Part shown: one piece after another, positions 8,343 to 17,014 of the stretch
How positions within the stretch are numbered: the stretch's first letter is position 1
How the letters are laid out: each line of letters starts with the position of its first letter
Assembly: GCA_963764585.1 (NCBI GenBank)
Contig: CAVXTB010000014.1
Coordinates: forward strand, 135,035 to 199,034
Source: JAOPZW01 sp963764585
Lineage (GTDB): Bacteria; Actinomycetota; Thermoleophilia; Solirubrobacterales; Solirubrobacteraceae
Direction of reading: 5' to 3'
DNA: 64,000 bases
The notes under the pieces: generated by a model
Seen by the model: the letters and a program-made list of their open reading frames with translations, nothing else
What the model was told of the DNA's origin: nothing
The model's database searches: none
Translations under genes and position numbers: made by a program

Positions 8343-9304
8343 GCCGCCACCTCCTCGGGCATCTCCTCCTCGGCGCCGTGCCCGGTCAGCGCGATGAAGA
8401 CGTCGTCGAGGGTCGGGCGGCGCAGCGCGATGTCCGCGATGCCGACGTCAGCGGCATTCAGGCGCAGGACCGCGTCGGCGATCACCCCCGCGCGCCGGCG
8501 CATGGGCGCGCGCACGGTGTGATCGTCGAGCGAGGGGCGCTCGTCGGCGATCTCGGCCAGCGCCTCGAGCGCGCGCTCGGCATCGTCGAGGTCATCGAGG
8601 TGGACCTCCAGGCGCTCGCCGCCGACGCGGTCCTTGAGCTCGTCCGAGGTGCCGTCGGCGATCACGTTGCCGTGGTCGACGACGACGATCTGGTCGGCGA
8701 GGCGGTCGGCCTCGTCGAGGTACTGCGTGGTCAGCAGCACGGTGGTGCCGGCCGCGGTCTGCGCCTCGATCGTCTCCCACAGCGCCAGGCGGCTGCGGGG
8801 GTCGAGGCCGGTCGTCGGCTCGTCGAGGAACAGCACGGGTGGGCTGAAGACCAGCGCGGCGGCGAGGTCGAGCCGGCGGCGCATGCCGCCGGAGTACGTC
8901 TTGACGGGCCGCTTGGCCGCATCCGTCAGGTCGAAGCGCCGGAGCAGCTCGTCGGCGCGGACGCGCGCCTGCGCGCGCGGCATGTGGTAGAGCTGGCCGA
9001 CCATCTCGAGGTTCTCGAATCCGGTCAGGTTCTCGTCGACCGCGGCGTACTGGCCGGCGAGGCCGATCCCGGCTCGCAGCTTGGCCGCGTCGCGCACGAC
9101 GTCGAACCCGGCGACGCGGGCGCTGCCGCCGTCGGGCTCGAGCAGCGTGGCGAGGATCCGCACTGCAGTGGTCTTGCCCGCGCCGTTGGGGCCGAGCAGG
9201 CCGAGGACACTGCCGGTGCGAGCGGAGAAGTCGACGCCACACAGGGCGCGCACCGGACCGTACGACTTCTCCAGGCCCTCGACGACGATCGCGTCATCGT
9301 TCAT
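8339..9304 (-). CDS. ABC transporter ATP-binding protein (daunorubicin-resistance DrrA-like)
   Basis: A 321-residue ATPase with Walker A GPNGAGKTT, Q-loop GLAGQYAAVDE, signature YSGGMRRRLDLA, Walker B VLFLDEPTTGLDP and H-loop LLTTQYLDEAD. The glutamine-for-histidine form TTQYLDEADRLAD is the hallmark of DrrA-type proteins. The C-terminal ~100 residues end with the LDDVFIALTGH motif found in this family. It is the first gene of the operon with the downstream DrrB-like permease and is divergent from the methyltransferase gene. Confidence 0.88.
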   Translation of the reverse strand: MNDDAIVVEGLEKSYGPVRALCGVDFSARTGSVLGLLGPNGAGKTTAVRILATLLEPDGGSARVAGFDVVRDAAKLRAGIGLAGQYAAVDENLTGFENLEMVGQLYHMPRAQARVRADELLRRFDLTDAAKRPVKTYSGGMRRRLDLAAALVFSPPVLFLDEPTTGLDPRSRLALWETIEAQTAAGTTVLLTTQYLDEADRLADQIVVVDHGNVIADGTSDELKDRVGGERLEVHLDDLDDAERALEALAEIADERPSLDDHTVRAPMRRRAGVIADAVLRLNAADVGIADIALRRPTLDDVFIALTGHGAEEEMPEEVAA

Positions 9305-9405
9305 GCCAGGCACGCTAGCCAAGGCCGGCCACCCCGATGGTTCGGATAGGCACACCTCCGTCCCCGGCGATGGAATGTTCCGCGCGCCGCGCGCCTCTCT
9401 CAGGC

Positions 9406-10176
9406 ATGACCTACGCAATCGATCAGGACTGGCCGCAGGAGCGCGCGCGCCTTGCGGCCATGGAGGACCTCTGGGATCCCGGCACGAAGACGGCGATCGA
9501 GGCGCTGGGCATCGAGCCCGGATGGCGCTGCCTCGAGGTCGGCCCCGGAGCGGGCTCGATCGCCGCGTGGCTCGCCGACCGGGGCGGCACCGACGGCGAG
9601 GTCGTCGCCACCGACCTCACGACCCGCTACCTCGACGGGGTCGCGCGCGGCAACCTCGAGGTCCTCGAGCACGACATCGTCAACGACCCGCCGCCCGAGG
9701 CCCGCTTCGACCTCGTCCACGCCCGCCTGCTCGTCGAGCACCTGGGCCCCGCGGTGCTCGAGCGCCTGGTCGCGCCGCTGCGGCCGGGCGGCTGGCTCGT
9801 GATCGAGGACCACGACTGGGCCGGGTTTGCCACCTATCCTGACGGCGACGGCATGCGGCGCGTCGTCGACGGCGTCAATCGACACCTGTCGCGCTCGGGG
9901 TTCGACGCGCAGTACGGGCGCAGGATGGTCCACGAGCTCCGGCGCGTGGGCCTGCACGACGTCGGCGCGGACGGCCGCTCGCGCGTCTTCCGCGGCGCCA
10001 GCCCGGCCGCCTCCTTCCTGCGCCTCACCCTGGACTCGCTGCGCAGCGGGCTCCTCGAGCACGGCGACGTGGGGGGCGAGGACCTCGAGCACGCCTACAC
10101 GCGGCTCGACGATCCCGACACGGTCTTCGTCAGCGCCGCGATGATCGCCGCCCGGGGCCGCCGGCCGCTCGTGTGA
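9406..10176 (+). CDS. Class I SAM-dependent methyltransferase
   Basis: A 256-residue protein with a Rossmann-type methyltransferase fold: motif I CLEVGPGAGSIAAWLAD, the acidic ribose-binding end VVATDLTTRY, motif II/III FDLVHARLLVEHL and post-motif LRPGGWLVIEDHDW. The start was chosen at MTYAIDQDWPQERARL, which aligns with the usual beginning of this family; a more upstream in-frame ATG would add unconserved residues. It probably methylates a small molecule in the cytoplasm. There is no neighbour to specify the substrate. Confidence 0.8.
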   Translation: MTYAIDQDWPQERARLAAMEDLWDPGTKTAIEALGIEPGWRCLEVGPGAGSIAAWLADRGGTDGEVVATDLTTRYLDGVARGNLEVLEHDIVNDPPPEARFDLVHARLLVEHLGPAVLERLVAPLRPGGWLVIEDHDWAGFATYPDGDGMRRVVDGVNRHLSRSGFDAQYGRRMVHELRRVGLHDVGADGRSRVFRGASPAASFLRLTLDSLRSGLLEHGDVGGEDLEHAYTRLDDPDTVFVSAAMIAARGRRPLV

Positions 10177-10191
10177 GATGCTGGCCGACCG

Positions 10192-10356
10192 ATGAGTTCG
10201 CGCGTCGTGCGCAGTCTCAATGACATGCGCACGCCCACCGTTATCCACATGGCCCGCCACCTCGAGCCGGTCATCCACGACACCTTCATCGACGACCTGC
10301 GCACCGCACCCGGTTCAGAGCGCCGCGCGGATACGCGCAAGGAGCCGCCGCGGTGA
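10192..10356 (+). CDS. Small hypothetical protein (54 aa)
   Basis: A short frame starting MSSRVVRSLNDMRTP whose stop overlaps the GTG of the signal-peptidase fragment. It has no recognisable domain and no clear ribosome-binding site. It could be spurious or the remains of whatever replaced the N-terminus of the peptidase gene. Confidence 0.25.
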   Translation: MSSRVVRSLNDMRTPTVIHMARHLEPVIHDTFIDDLRTAPGSERRADTRKEPPR

Positions 10357-10745
10357 TGGATCGGGCGGGCCGCGATCTGGCAACACATACCTGCGGCGCG
10401 CGCAAGCCCGACAAGGCCGCCTGCCCACGCCCAACCCCCGGGCTGTCCGACGTCAAGTACATCAAGCGCGTGGTCGCCGGCCCCGGCGACACGGTCGCAT
10501 TCCGCCGCGGCCTGCTGATCCGCAACGGCAAGCCCGTGCGCGACCGCTATGCGGCGCCGTGCGACGAGCCGGAGCTCTGCGACCTGCCGCAGGCGATCAC
10601 CGTGCCGCCCGGCACGTGGTTCCTGCTCGGCGACAACCGCGGCGCCTCGGACGACAGCCGCATCTGGGGACCGGTGCCGACGAAGGCGATCCTCGGCATA
10701 GTGACCTACCGCTACTGGCCGCTGGGCGACGCCGGGCGCATCTGA
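10353..10745 (+). pseudogene. Signal peptidase I, C-terminal fragment
   Basis: The frame carries the second half of a type I signal peptidase: KYIKRVVAGPGDTVAFR (box D with the general-base lysine), VPPGTWFLLGDNRGASDDSR and WGPV (box E). A cysteine-flanked insertion of the actinobacterial type also survives. The first half, with the membrane anchor and the catalytic serine of box B (SMxPT), is absent. The sequence upstream in the same frame shows no similarity to it. The product therefore cannot be an active peptidase. It may be read from GTG or ATG at the start of the fragment. The 3' end overlaps the convergent PadR gene. Confidence 0.7.
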
Positions 10746-11278
10746 GCGCCCGGCTCGGCGAGCATCGCCTCGACGAAGCGCACCGCGGCCGTCGTGCTCT
10801 CCAGGCGCCAGAGCAGCAGGGCGCGGTCGAAGCCCTCGGCCGCGTCCGCCGCGCCGCTCAGCCCCTCGGCGAGCTTGGCGAACCGCTCGCGCTGGGCGCT
10901 GAGCAGCGGCTCGAGGTCGGCGTCGCGGCGGGTGAGGAACAGGAGCTTGAGCATGAGCAGCGAGCGCGCGTCGCGGACGTGCTCGACGGGCTGGCGCAGC
11001 CAGCGCGTCAGCGCGCGCTTGCCGTTGGGCGTCACCTGCAGGACGGTGCGCTGTGGGCCCGAGCGGCTGCGGACCGTCGCCGCCGGGCGCACGAGCTCCA
11101 TGGCGGTGAGCGTCTCCACCGCCCGGTAGACGAGCGGGCGCCTGACCGACCAGATCTTGCCCACCTCGCCGTCGGGCTCCATCGCCCGCCCCACGGCGAA
11201 GCCATGGGTCGGCTCTTCGGCCAGGACCGCCAGCACGGCCCACTCCCTGGCGGTCAGCTCGTCGCGAGGGCGCGGCAT
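10712..11278 (-). CDS. PadR-family transcriptional regulator
   Basis: A 188-residue protein with an N-terminal winged helix (LTAREWAVLAVLAEEPTHGF, VYRAVETLTAMELV, then the wing). The C-terminal helical domain (LMLKLLFLTRRDADLEPLL) fits the PadR/Vir C-terminal dimerisation domain. PadR proteins repress detoxification or exporter genes in response to aromatic or hydrophobic ligands. The target is not evident; the nearest exporter genes are more than 1 kb away. Confidence 0.8.
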   Translation of the reverse strand: MPRPRDELTAREWAVLAVLAEEPTHGFAVGRAMEPDGEVGKIWSVRRPLVYRAVETLTAMELVRPAATVRSRSGPQRTVLQVTPNGKRALTRWLRQPVEHVRDARSLLMLKLLFLTRRDADLEPLLSAQRERFAKLAEGLSGAADAAEGFDRALLLWRLESTTAAVRFVEAMLAEPGAQMRPASPSGQ

Positions 11279-11312
11279 GCCCGGTGCACGCTAGCGACCT
11301 TCCCCCGCGGCG

Positions 11313-11609
11313 TCAGGCCCGGTAGAGCGCCGTGATCTCGGTGAAGCCGCGCACCGGCAGCGCGCGGCCCTCGACGACGAGCACCGCCCAACGGCCGTGG
11401 ACGTTGTCGGTGCGGCGCACCGTCATCGTCCAGTTCGCGCAGAACGCCTCGACTTCGGGGACGTCGGCCTCGGCGACGGTGATGATGCCGGCCGCGACGC
11501 CGCCGAGGTCGCCGTCGGAGGCGTGACGATCCAGCCAGCCCGCCAGCATCGCGTTGAGCTGCTCGGACAGGGTCAGGGGGAGGAGGGTGTCGGTGTGGAG
11601 AGAGGGCAT
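11313..11609 (-). CDS. Conserved hypothetical protein (98 aa)
   Basis: A compact acidic protein starting MPSLHTDTLLPLTLSEQLNA and ending RGFTEITALYRA. There is no signal peptide and no transmembrane helix. The composition and codon use look genuine, and the gene has its own space between the PadR and membrane-protein genes. I do not recognise a domain. Confidence 0.55.
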   Translation of the reverse strand: MPSLHTDTLLPLTLSEQLNAMLAGWLDRHASDGDLGGVAAGIITVAEADVPEVEAFCANWTMTVRRTDNVHGRWAVLVVEGRALPVRGFTEITALYRA

Positions 11610-11669
11610 GACCGGTGAAGACGCCCGACCCGGCGGGCCCTTCCGCATGTGTGCGCTACAACTCAGACC

Positions 11670-12116
11670 ATGAGCCACCAAGATCCGGACGATCGGCCGT
11701 TGCTGGAGCGCCCCGTCCGCTCGCTGCTGGACGTCAGCATCGGCACGGCGCTGAAGGCCTACGCGCTCTGGGTCATCGGCGGGTTCGTCATCGCCGCGAT
11801 CGTGGCGCTCGTGCTGTTCGGGGCGTTCAGCACCGGCGGCGACACGAGTGCCGGCGGCTCGAGCGCGATCGCGATCCCCACGGGCGCCGGCAGGCCGGTG
11901 ACGCTCGCCCAGTACCGGTCCGTGAAGCCGGGCACGCCGAAGTCTGCCGTCGTCGCGCGCCTCGGGCATCCCGCGACGACCGACGACCCGACGCAGAGCC
12001 TGGTGGCCAAGGAGCTGCGCGACGACTGCATCGGCTACGACCGCGCCGGCAGCAGCGACGAGCTGTTCTTCTTCTGCTTCAGCGGCGGCGGGCTGGTCAG
12101 CAAGCACAGGTTCTAG
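11670..12116 (+). CDS. Single-pass membrane protein with BamE/SmpA-like domain
   Basis: A 148-residue protein: a polar N-terminus, one transmembrane helix (VIGGFVIAAIVALVLFGAF, about residues 34-55), a serine/glycine linker and a C-terminal domain. That domain begins TLAQYRSVKPGTPKSAVVARLGHP, with two cysteines further on. The motif of a residue run followed by a LGxP turn is the pattern of the SmpA/OmlA (BamE-like) fold. The orientation should place it outside the membrane. Start MSHQDPDD is preferred over an ATG seven codons upstream. Confidence 0.65.
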   Translation: MSHQDPDDRPLLERPVRSLLDVSIGTALKAYALWVIGGFVIAAIVALVLFGAFSTGGDTSAGGSSAIAIPTGAGRPVTLAQYRSVKPGTPKSAVVARLGHPATTDDPTQSLVAKELRDDCIGYDRAGSSDELFFFCFSGGGLVSKHRF

Positions 12117-12147
12117 CCGCCGGCCTGCGCGAGACGACGTTCTCAGC

Positions 12148-12261
12148 ATGCTGTTCTGGTGGATCGCGACCGGCCTCGGCGGCTGGGCCGACCACGGCGG
12201 CGCCATCGGCAACGGCGTTGCGGCGCTCCGCAAGCCCGCGACGGCCGGCGCCGCGCACTGA
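12148..12261 (+). CDS. Possible 37-aa membrane peptide
   Basis: A very short frame beginning MLFWWIATGLGGWADHGG, with one hydrophobic segment, lies between the BamE-like gene and the OmpR-type regulator. No ribosome-binding site is evident, and chance is a reasonable alternative. Confidence 0.2.
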   Translation: MLFWWIATGLGGWADHGGAIGNGVAALRKPATAGAAH

Positions 12262-12281
12262 ACGACTCCTGACCGGCTCCC

Positions 12282-12298
12282 GTCAGGCGCGTGTCAGG
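12282..12298 (+). promoter_or_regulatory. GTCAGG direct repeat upstream of the OmpR-type regulator
   Basis: Two GTCAGG hexamers lie 11 bp apart (one helical turn), 27-43 bp before the GTG of the regulator gene. Direct half-sites at this spacing are typical for OmpR/PhoB-type winged-helix regulators, so autoregulation is plausible. It is inferred from spacing only. Confidence 0.35.
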
Positions 12299-12324
12299 GC
12301 GCCGAGGTCATACTTCGGTCCAGT

Positions 12325-12990
12325 GTGACCGTCTTTCGCCTGCTCGTCGTCGAGGACGATCCGGAGCTCCGATCGCTCCTCGTGCGCGGGCTCGGCGAGG
12401 AGGGATTCGAGGTGGAGGCAGTCGGCGACGGCGCCGGCGCGATGGCCCGCGCGGACGACCCGTTCGACGGCCTGATCATCGACATCGGGCTCCCCGACGC
12501 CGACGGCCGCGACCTCTGCCAGGCCCTGCGCGCCGGCGGCGTCGACGCGCCGGTGCTCTTCCTCACCGCGCGCGACGCGGTGCCGGATCGGCTGGCGGGA
12601 TTCAGCGCGGGCGGCGACGACTACGTGACCAAGCCGTTTCACTTCGCCGAGGTCGTGGCCCGGCTGAGGGCGATGGTGCGCCGGTCGGGTGCCGACCCCG
12701 CGACGATGGTCGGCGGGCTGCGCCTCGATCCGGTGACGCACTCGGTCAGCAGCGACAACCGCGAGGTGTCGCTGACGCCGACGGAGTTCCGGCTGCTGGC
12801 CGCGCTCGCCGCCCGGCCGGGGACCGTGGTGCGCCGGCGCGACCTCGTCCTCGCCGCGTGGCCGGCGGGCGCGATCGTGCACGACAACACGCTGGACCAG
12901 TACGTCGCGCGGCTGCGACGCAAGCTGCGCGAGCTCGCGGCGCGGGCGGAGATCGCGACGGCCCACGGCGTCGGCTACCGGCTGCAATGA
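12325..12990 (+). CDS. OmpR/PhoB-family response regulator
   Basis: A 221-residue regulator with a GTG start. The receiver shows VVEDDPEL, phosphoacceptor Asp53 (LIIDIGLPDADG), FLTARDA and lysine in YVTKPF. A winged-helix output domain follows, with LTPTEFRLLAALAARPG, the loop VRRRDLVLAAW and recognition helix LDQYVARLRRKL. It overlaps the sensor kinase by ATGA and so forms a two-gene operon. Confidence 0.9.
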   Translation: MTVFRLLVVEDDPELRSLLVRGLGEEGFEVEAVGDGAGAMARADDPFDGLIIDIGLPDADGRDLCQALRAGGVDAPVLFLTARDAVPDRLAGFSAGGDDYVTKPFHFAEVVARLRAMVRRSGADPATMVGGLRLDPVTHSVSSDNREVSLTPTEFRLLAALAARPGTVVRRRDLVLAAWPAGAIVHDNTLDQYVARLRRKLRELAARAEIATAHGVGYRLQ

Positions 12991-14324
12991 GGCGGTTTCA
13001 CACGCTGCGCGGGCGGCTCACCGCGCTCGCGCTGCTCGCGGCGCTCGCCGCCGTCGCCGTGCTGACGACCGCCTTCAACGTCGTCCTCGACCGCAGCCTG
13101 GAGTCCGACGCCAACAGCCGGCTGCGATCGCTCGCGGGCGCCGCGGCCACCACCGTGGCGGTCAGGGACGGGCGACTGCAGGTGCGCGAATCGCCCGACG
13201 ACTCCGCCGTCGATCGACGGGTCTGGGTCTACGAGGGAACACGGGCCGTCGAGCGCCCGGCCGCGTCGGCCGACCTGCAGCGCGCCGCGGACGCGCTGGC
13301 CGGCCAGTCGCACGTCTTCGACGACCTGCCCGACGACGTCCGGCTGTACGCCGCGCCGGTGACCGACGGCGGGCGCCAGGTCGGCACGGTGGTCGCGGCC
13401 GAGTCGCTGGCCGCCTACGACCGCACGACGGACCTGGCGCTCATCGGCTCGCTCGCGCTGGCCGCGGTGCTGCTGGCCGCGGTCGGGGTGCTGACCTGGA
13501 TCACCGTCGGGCGCGCGCTCGATCCCGTGCGCGAGATGACCCATTCGGCGGTCGACTGGAGCGAGCACGACCTCGCCCAGCGCTTCGGCGCGACGCCCCG
13601 CCCCGACGAGCTGGGCGAGCTCGCGCGCGCCTTCGACGCGCTGTTCGACCGCGTGGCGGCAAGCCTGCGGCACGAGCAGCGGCTGTCGGCCGAGCTGTCG
13701 CACGAGCTTCGCACGCCGCTGGCGCGCATCGTGGCCGAGGTCGAGCTGCTGCAGCGCCGCGAGCGCTCGCCCGAGGATCGCGGCGAGGCCTACGCGCTGA
13801 TCGCCCGCAGCGCCGAGCAGATGAGCGGGATCCTCGAGACGTTGATGGCCGCTGCGCGCGCCGAAGCGCACGTCGGCGCCGGGCGCAGCGACGTCGGCGA
13901 CGTGCTCGCGCGCGTGGCCGACGCGTGGGGCCCGGTGCTGGCCGGCCGCGACGTCGAGCTCGAGGTGCTGGCGCCGGCGGCACCCGCCATCGCCGGCGTG
14001 GACGCCGACGTCGTCGAGCGGATCGTCGCGCCGCTGCTCGACAACGCCGGGCGCTACGCGCGCTCGCGCGTGGTGCTGGGCGCCGGCGCGCGCGACGGCG
14101 TCGTCGTCGTCACGGTCGCCGACGACGGGCCGGGCGTGCCCGCGCAGGCGCGCGAGGCGCTCTTCGAGCCTGGCGCGCGCCTGCGCGCGGCCAACGGCCA
14201 CGGTGGCGCGGGGCTCGGCCTGCCGCTGGCGCGGCGGCTGGCCAAGGCGATCGGCGGCGACGTGCTGCTCGGCCCGGATCCGCCGGCGGGCGGCGCCCAG
14301 TTCCGCGTCGAGCTGCCGGCCTGA
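12987..14324 (+). CDS. HisKA-type sensor histidine kinase
   Basis: A 445-residue kinase. Transmembrane helices near residues 10-32 and 152-175 flank a ~115-residue extracytoplasmic sensor. HAMP follows (RALDPVREMTHSA, then DELGELARAFDALFDRV), then HisKA with phosphoacceptor His239 (ELSHELRTPLARI). The HATPase_c domain has N box LLDNAGRYA, G1 VADDGPGVP and G2 GGAGLGLPLARRL. It belongs to the class of OmpR-partner kinases that sense envelope or extracellular signals. It is convergent with the propeller lipoprotein gene, with only three bases between stops. Confidence 0.9.
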   Translation: MRRFHTLRGRLTALALLAALAAVAVLTTAFNVVLDRSLESDANSRLRSLAGAAATTVAVRDGRLQVRESPDDSAVDRRVWVYEGTRAVERPAASADLQRAADALAGQSHVFDDLPDDVRLYAAPVTDGGRQVGTVVAAESLAAYDRTTDLALIGSLALAAVLLAAVGVLTWITVGRALDPVREMTHSAVDWSEHDLAQRFGATPRPDELGELARAFDALFDRVAASLRHEQRLSAELSHELRTPLARIVAEVELLQRRERSPEDRGEAYALIARSAEQMSGILETLMAAARAEAHVGAGRSDVGDVLARVADAWGPVLAGRDVELEVLAPAAPAIAGVDADVVERIVAPLLDNAGRYARSRVVLGAGARDGVVVVTVADDGPGVPAQAREALFEPGARLRAANGHGGAGLGLPLARRLAKAIGGDVLLGPDPPAGGAQFRVELPA

Positions 14325-14327
14325 GCG

Positions 14328-16379
14328 TCAGCGCAGGATGCCGGTGTGGCCGATCGAGTAGCGCCCGGGCTGCGGCCAGACGCAGAGCCCGTGCGGGCCG
14401 TGGCCGACGGGGATGCGGTGAAGCAGGTGTCCGGTGACCGTGGAGATGGCGTAGACCTCGCTGCTGTAACGGCCCGAGAGCCACAGGACGCGCCCGTCGG
14501 CCGAGACGCCCCCCATGTCGGGCGACCCGCCGCCGGGGATCCGCCAGGTGCCGACCGGCCGGCGCGTGCGAAACGAGATCAGCGTGATCGTGCCCGCGCC
14601 GCGGTTGGAGACGTACAGGAGCTTCGAGTCGCGGCTGGGGTACAGGCCGTGGGCGCCGCGCCCGGTGGGCTGGAAGCGCTCCTTGCGCATCCGCTGCGCG
14701 TCGACGAGCCACACGCCGTTGGACGCCATGTCGGCGACGTAGAACGTGCGACCATCGGGTGAGAGCTTGACGTCCTGGGGCATCGCTCCGGCGCGTAGTG
14801 CGATCGTCTTGAGCACGCGCTCGCGCACCAGGTCGACGACCGCCATGCGCCCCGCGAACTCGCACGACACGAGCGCGCGGCGGCCGTCGGCGGTGAAGTC
14901 CATGTGGTCGACGCCCGCGCAGCGCGGCAGGCGCAGCGCCTTGGTCAGGCGCATGGTGTGCGGCGTGCGGAAGTCGAGCTCGCGGCGCGCCTCGGCCACG
15001 ACGATCGCGCGGCGCCCGTCGGCCGTGAAGTACAGGTTGTAGGGGTCGCGCACCGGTACGGGCCGGCCGTGACGGCCGGTGCGCGGGTCGATCGGCGTCA
15101 GGCTGTTGCCGGTGTCGTTGGTCACCCACAGCGTGCGCAGGTCCCAGGACGGCGTGACGTGCTGGGGCAGCGCGCCGACCGTGAAGTGGTCGACGACCCT
15201 CGCCGTGCGCTGGTCGATGACGTCGACGGTGTCGGACTGCGAGTTGGGGACGTAGACCCGTGGCGGGTCGTGCCGGACGGCCGGCGCCAGGAGCCCCGGG
15301 CGGCCCGCCGCATAGACGTCGTGGCGGTCGACGAGCGCCGGGATCCGGCCCGCGCGCAGGGTCGCGGCCGTACGCGCGGCCCGCGCGCGCCCGAGCTCGA
15401 GCAGCTCGCGATGCACAATGCCCCGCGCGTCGCGCCCGCCCGCGACGACCACGCCCGATCCCGCGGCCACGGCGCCGAGGTCCGACAGCGCGTACGGCAG
15501 CGCGCCGGCGGCCCGCACGCGCCCGGAGGCCGGATCGATCGCCCAGATGCGCCGCCGCTGGCTCGTCGGGCCGTCGCCGCGACCGCCGAGCACGTAGACC
15601 GTGCCCGCCAGCGTCGCGGCGGCGGCGTGCGCGAGCGGCGCCGGGAGATGCCCGATGACGCGGACGCGGTGGCGCGCCGGATCGACGCTGAGGATCTCGT
15701 CGCGCGCCCGCGTCCCGTCGGTGCCGCCGGCGATCAGCAGCCGCCCGCCGGGTGCCGCCGCGGCCGCGGCGTAGCGCAGGGGATGTGGCAGCGCAGCGAC
15801 CTCGCGCGGAGCACGACCGGGCCGGAACGCGAGCACGGAGCGCAGCGGCGTCGTCGCGGTGTAGCCGCCGACGACGTACGCCGTCGAGCCGATCGCGACC
15901 GCGGTCGTGTCGGACATCGCGACGGGCAGCCGGCCGGCGGGCCGGGCGCGGCCGTTCGCGCTGACCGCGGTGATCGCGTCGGTCGGGCCGCCGGCGCTGC
16001 CGCCGCCGAAGACGTACAGCCGCGGCCCGAGCGCGGCGACGCCCACGTCGTGCACGGGCGCGGGTAGCGCGCCCACGCGCCGCGCCGCTCCCGGGGCCAC
16101 CCGCACCACGTCGGCTACCGACGCATCGGCGGCGTCCAGTCCGCCCGCCGCCAGGACCGTCGCGCCGAGGCGCGCGAGGCCGGGGAGCTGCACGGGGGCT
16201 GGGAGCGCGCGGGCGCGCACGAGGCGCAGCGCCACGCCCGCGCGCGTTCCTGCCGCGGGCGGGCCTTCGCGGTGGCCGGCCTTCGCCGGGTGGTGCGAGC
16301 CGCCCGATCCGCAGCCGCCCGCCACGGCCGCCGCCGCGAGCGCGACGGCGAGCGCGGCGCGCGCCGCGGTCGGGCTCAT
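14328..16379 (-). CDS. Secreted lipoprotein with Kelch and YVTN beta-propellers
   Basis: A 683-residue protein. The N-terminus has a lipobox, AVAGGCGSGG, so it is probably membrane-anchored outside the cell. Residues ~55-385 show Kelch-type repeats (YVFGGGSAGG, AYVVGGYTATTP, LIAGGTDGTRARDE, YVLGGRGDGP). Residues ~390-683 show YVTN/40-residue propeller repeats (VYVPNSQSDTVDVID, LWVTNDTGNSLTPID, LYVSNRGAGTITLIS). Fused double propellers of this kind are binding or scaffold proteins of unknown ligand. Its start overlaps the stop of the upstream DedA gene by ATGA, so the two are co-translated. Confidence 0.85.
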   Translation of the reverse strand: MSPTAARAALAVALAAAAVAGGCGSGGSHHPAKAGHREGPPAAGTRAGVALRLVRARALPAPVQLPGLARLGATVLAAGGLDAADASVADVVRVAPGAARRVGALPAPVHDVGVAALGPRLYVFGGGSAGGPTDAITAVSANGRARPAGRLPVAMSDTTAVAIGSTAYVVGGYTATTPLRSVLAFRPGRAPREVAALPHPLRYAAAAAAPGGRLLIAGGTDGTRARDEILSVDPARHRVRVIGHLPAPLAHAAAATLAGTVYVLGGRGDGPTSQRRRIWAIDPASGRVRAAGALPYALSDLGAVAAGSGVVVAGGRDARGIVHRELLELGRARAARTAATLRAGRIPALVDRHDVYAAGRPGLLAPAVRHDPPRVYVPNSQSDTVDVIDQRTARVVDHFTVGALPQHVTPSWDLRTLWVTNDTGNSLTPIDPRTGRHGRPVPVRDPYNLYFTADGRRAIVVAEARRELDFRTPHTMRLTKALRLPRCAGVDHMDFTADGRRALVSCEFAGRMAVVDLVRERVLKTIALRAGAMPQDVKLSPDGRTFYVADMASNGVWLVDAQRMRKERFQPTGRGAHGLYPSRDSKLLYVSNRGAGTITLISFRTRRPVGTWRIPGGGSPDMGGVSADGRVLWLSGRYSSEVYAISTVTGHLLHRIPVGHGPHGLCVWPQPGRYSIGHTGILR

Positions 16380-17014
16380 ACGCGCGTCCGCCGGCGGTGC
16401 AGGACGAGCAGGACGACGACCGTCGCGACGGCGGCCGCCACCGCGAGCACGTCGACGTAGCGGAAGGCGTGGTGGACGCGCTCGTAGCTGCTGCCGAGCG
16501 CCCACCCGACGGCCGCGAAGCCGAAGCACCAGATCGCCGACCCGGCGAGCGTCAGCATCGTGTACGCCCCGATCGGGCTCTCCAGGGCGCCGGCCGGGAT
16601 CGAGATGAACGAGCGCACGACCGGCGTCAGGCGCCCGAGGAAGACCGCGGCACGCCCGTGGCGATCGAACCAGCGCTCGGCGCGATCGAGGTTCTGCGGC
16701 GTGACGTGCAGCCAGCGGCCGTGGCGCTCGAGCACCGACCGCCCGCCCCACCGCCCGATCCCCCAGCCGACCAGCGAGCCGAGCAGGTAGCCGAGGGTCC
16801 CTGCCAGCGCCAGGACGACGTAGCTCTCCAGGCCGCTCTGCAGCTGCTGGCCGAGCAGGATGGGGTACTGGCCGGCGATCGCGCCCGCGGCCAGCGCGCC
16901 GGCATAGAGCATCGTCAGCTCGCCGCCGACGGGCAGCAGGGCGTCGATCGCCATGATGAGGAAGACGGCGTACGCGCCGTGGTGGCCGATCCAGGCGGTG
17001 AGCTGGGCCGTCAT
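16376..17014 (-). CDS. DedA-family membrane protein (SNARE-associated fold)
   Basis: A 212-residue protein with four to five hydrophobic segments and the DedA hallmark FLGRLTPVVRSFISIPAG, the conserved arginine-containing re-entrant motif, near the middle. Further helices follow. Members act as lipid scramblases or undecaprenyl-phosphate flippases and affect envelope integrity. Its stop overlaps the lipoprotein start, and its start overlaps the stop of the upstream deacetylase gene, giving a three-gene coupled operon. Confidence 0.88.
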   Translation of the reverse strand: MTAQLTAWIGHHGAYAVFLIMAIDALLPVGGELTMLYAGALAAGAIAGQYPILLGQQLQSGLESYVVLALAGTLGYLLGSLVGWGIGRWGGRSVLERHGRWLHVTPQNLDRAERWFDRHGRAAVFLGRLTPVVRSFISIPAGALESPIGAYTMLTLAGSAIWCFGFAAVGWALGSSYERVHHAFRYVDVLAVAAAVATVVVLLVLHRRRTRV

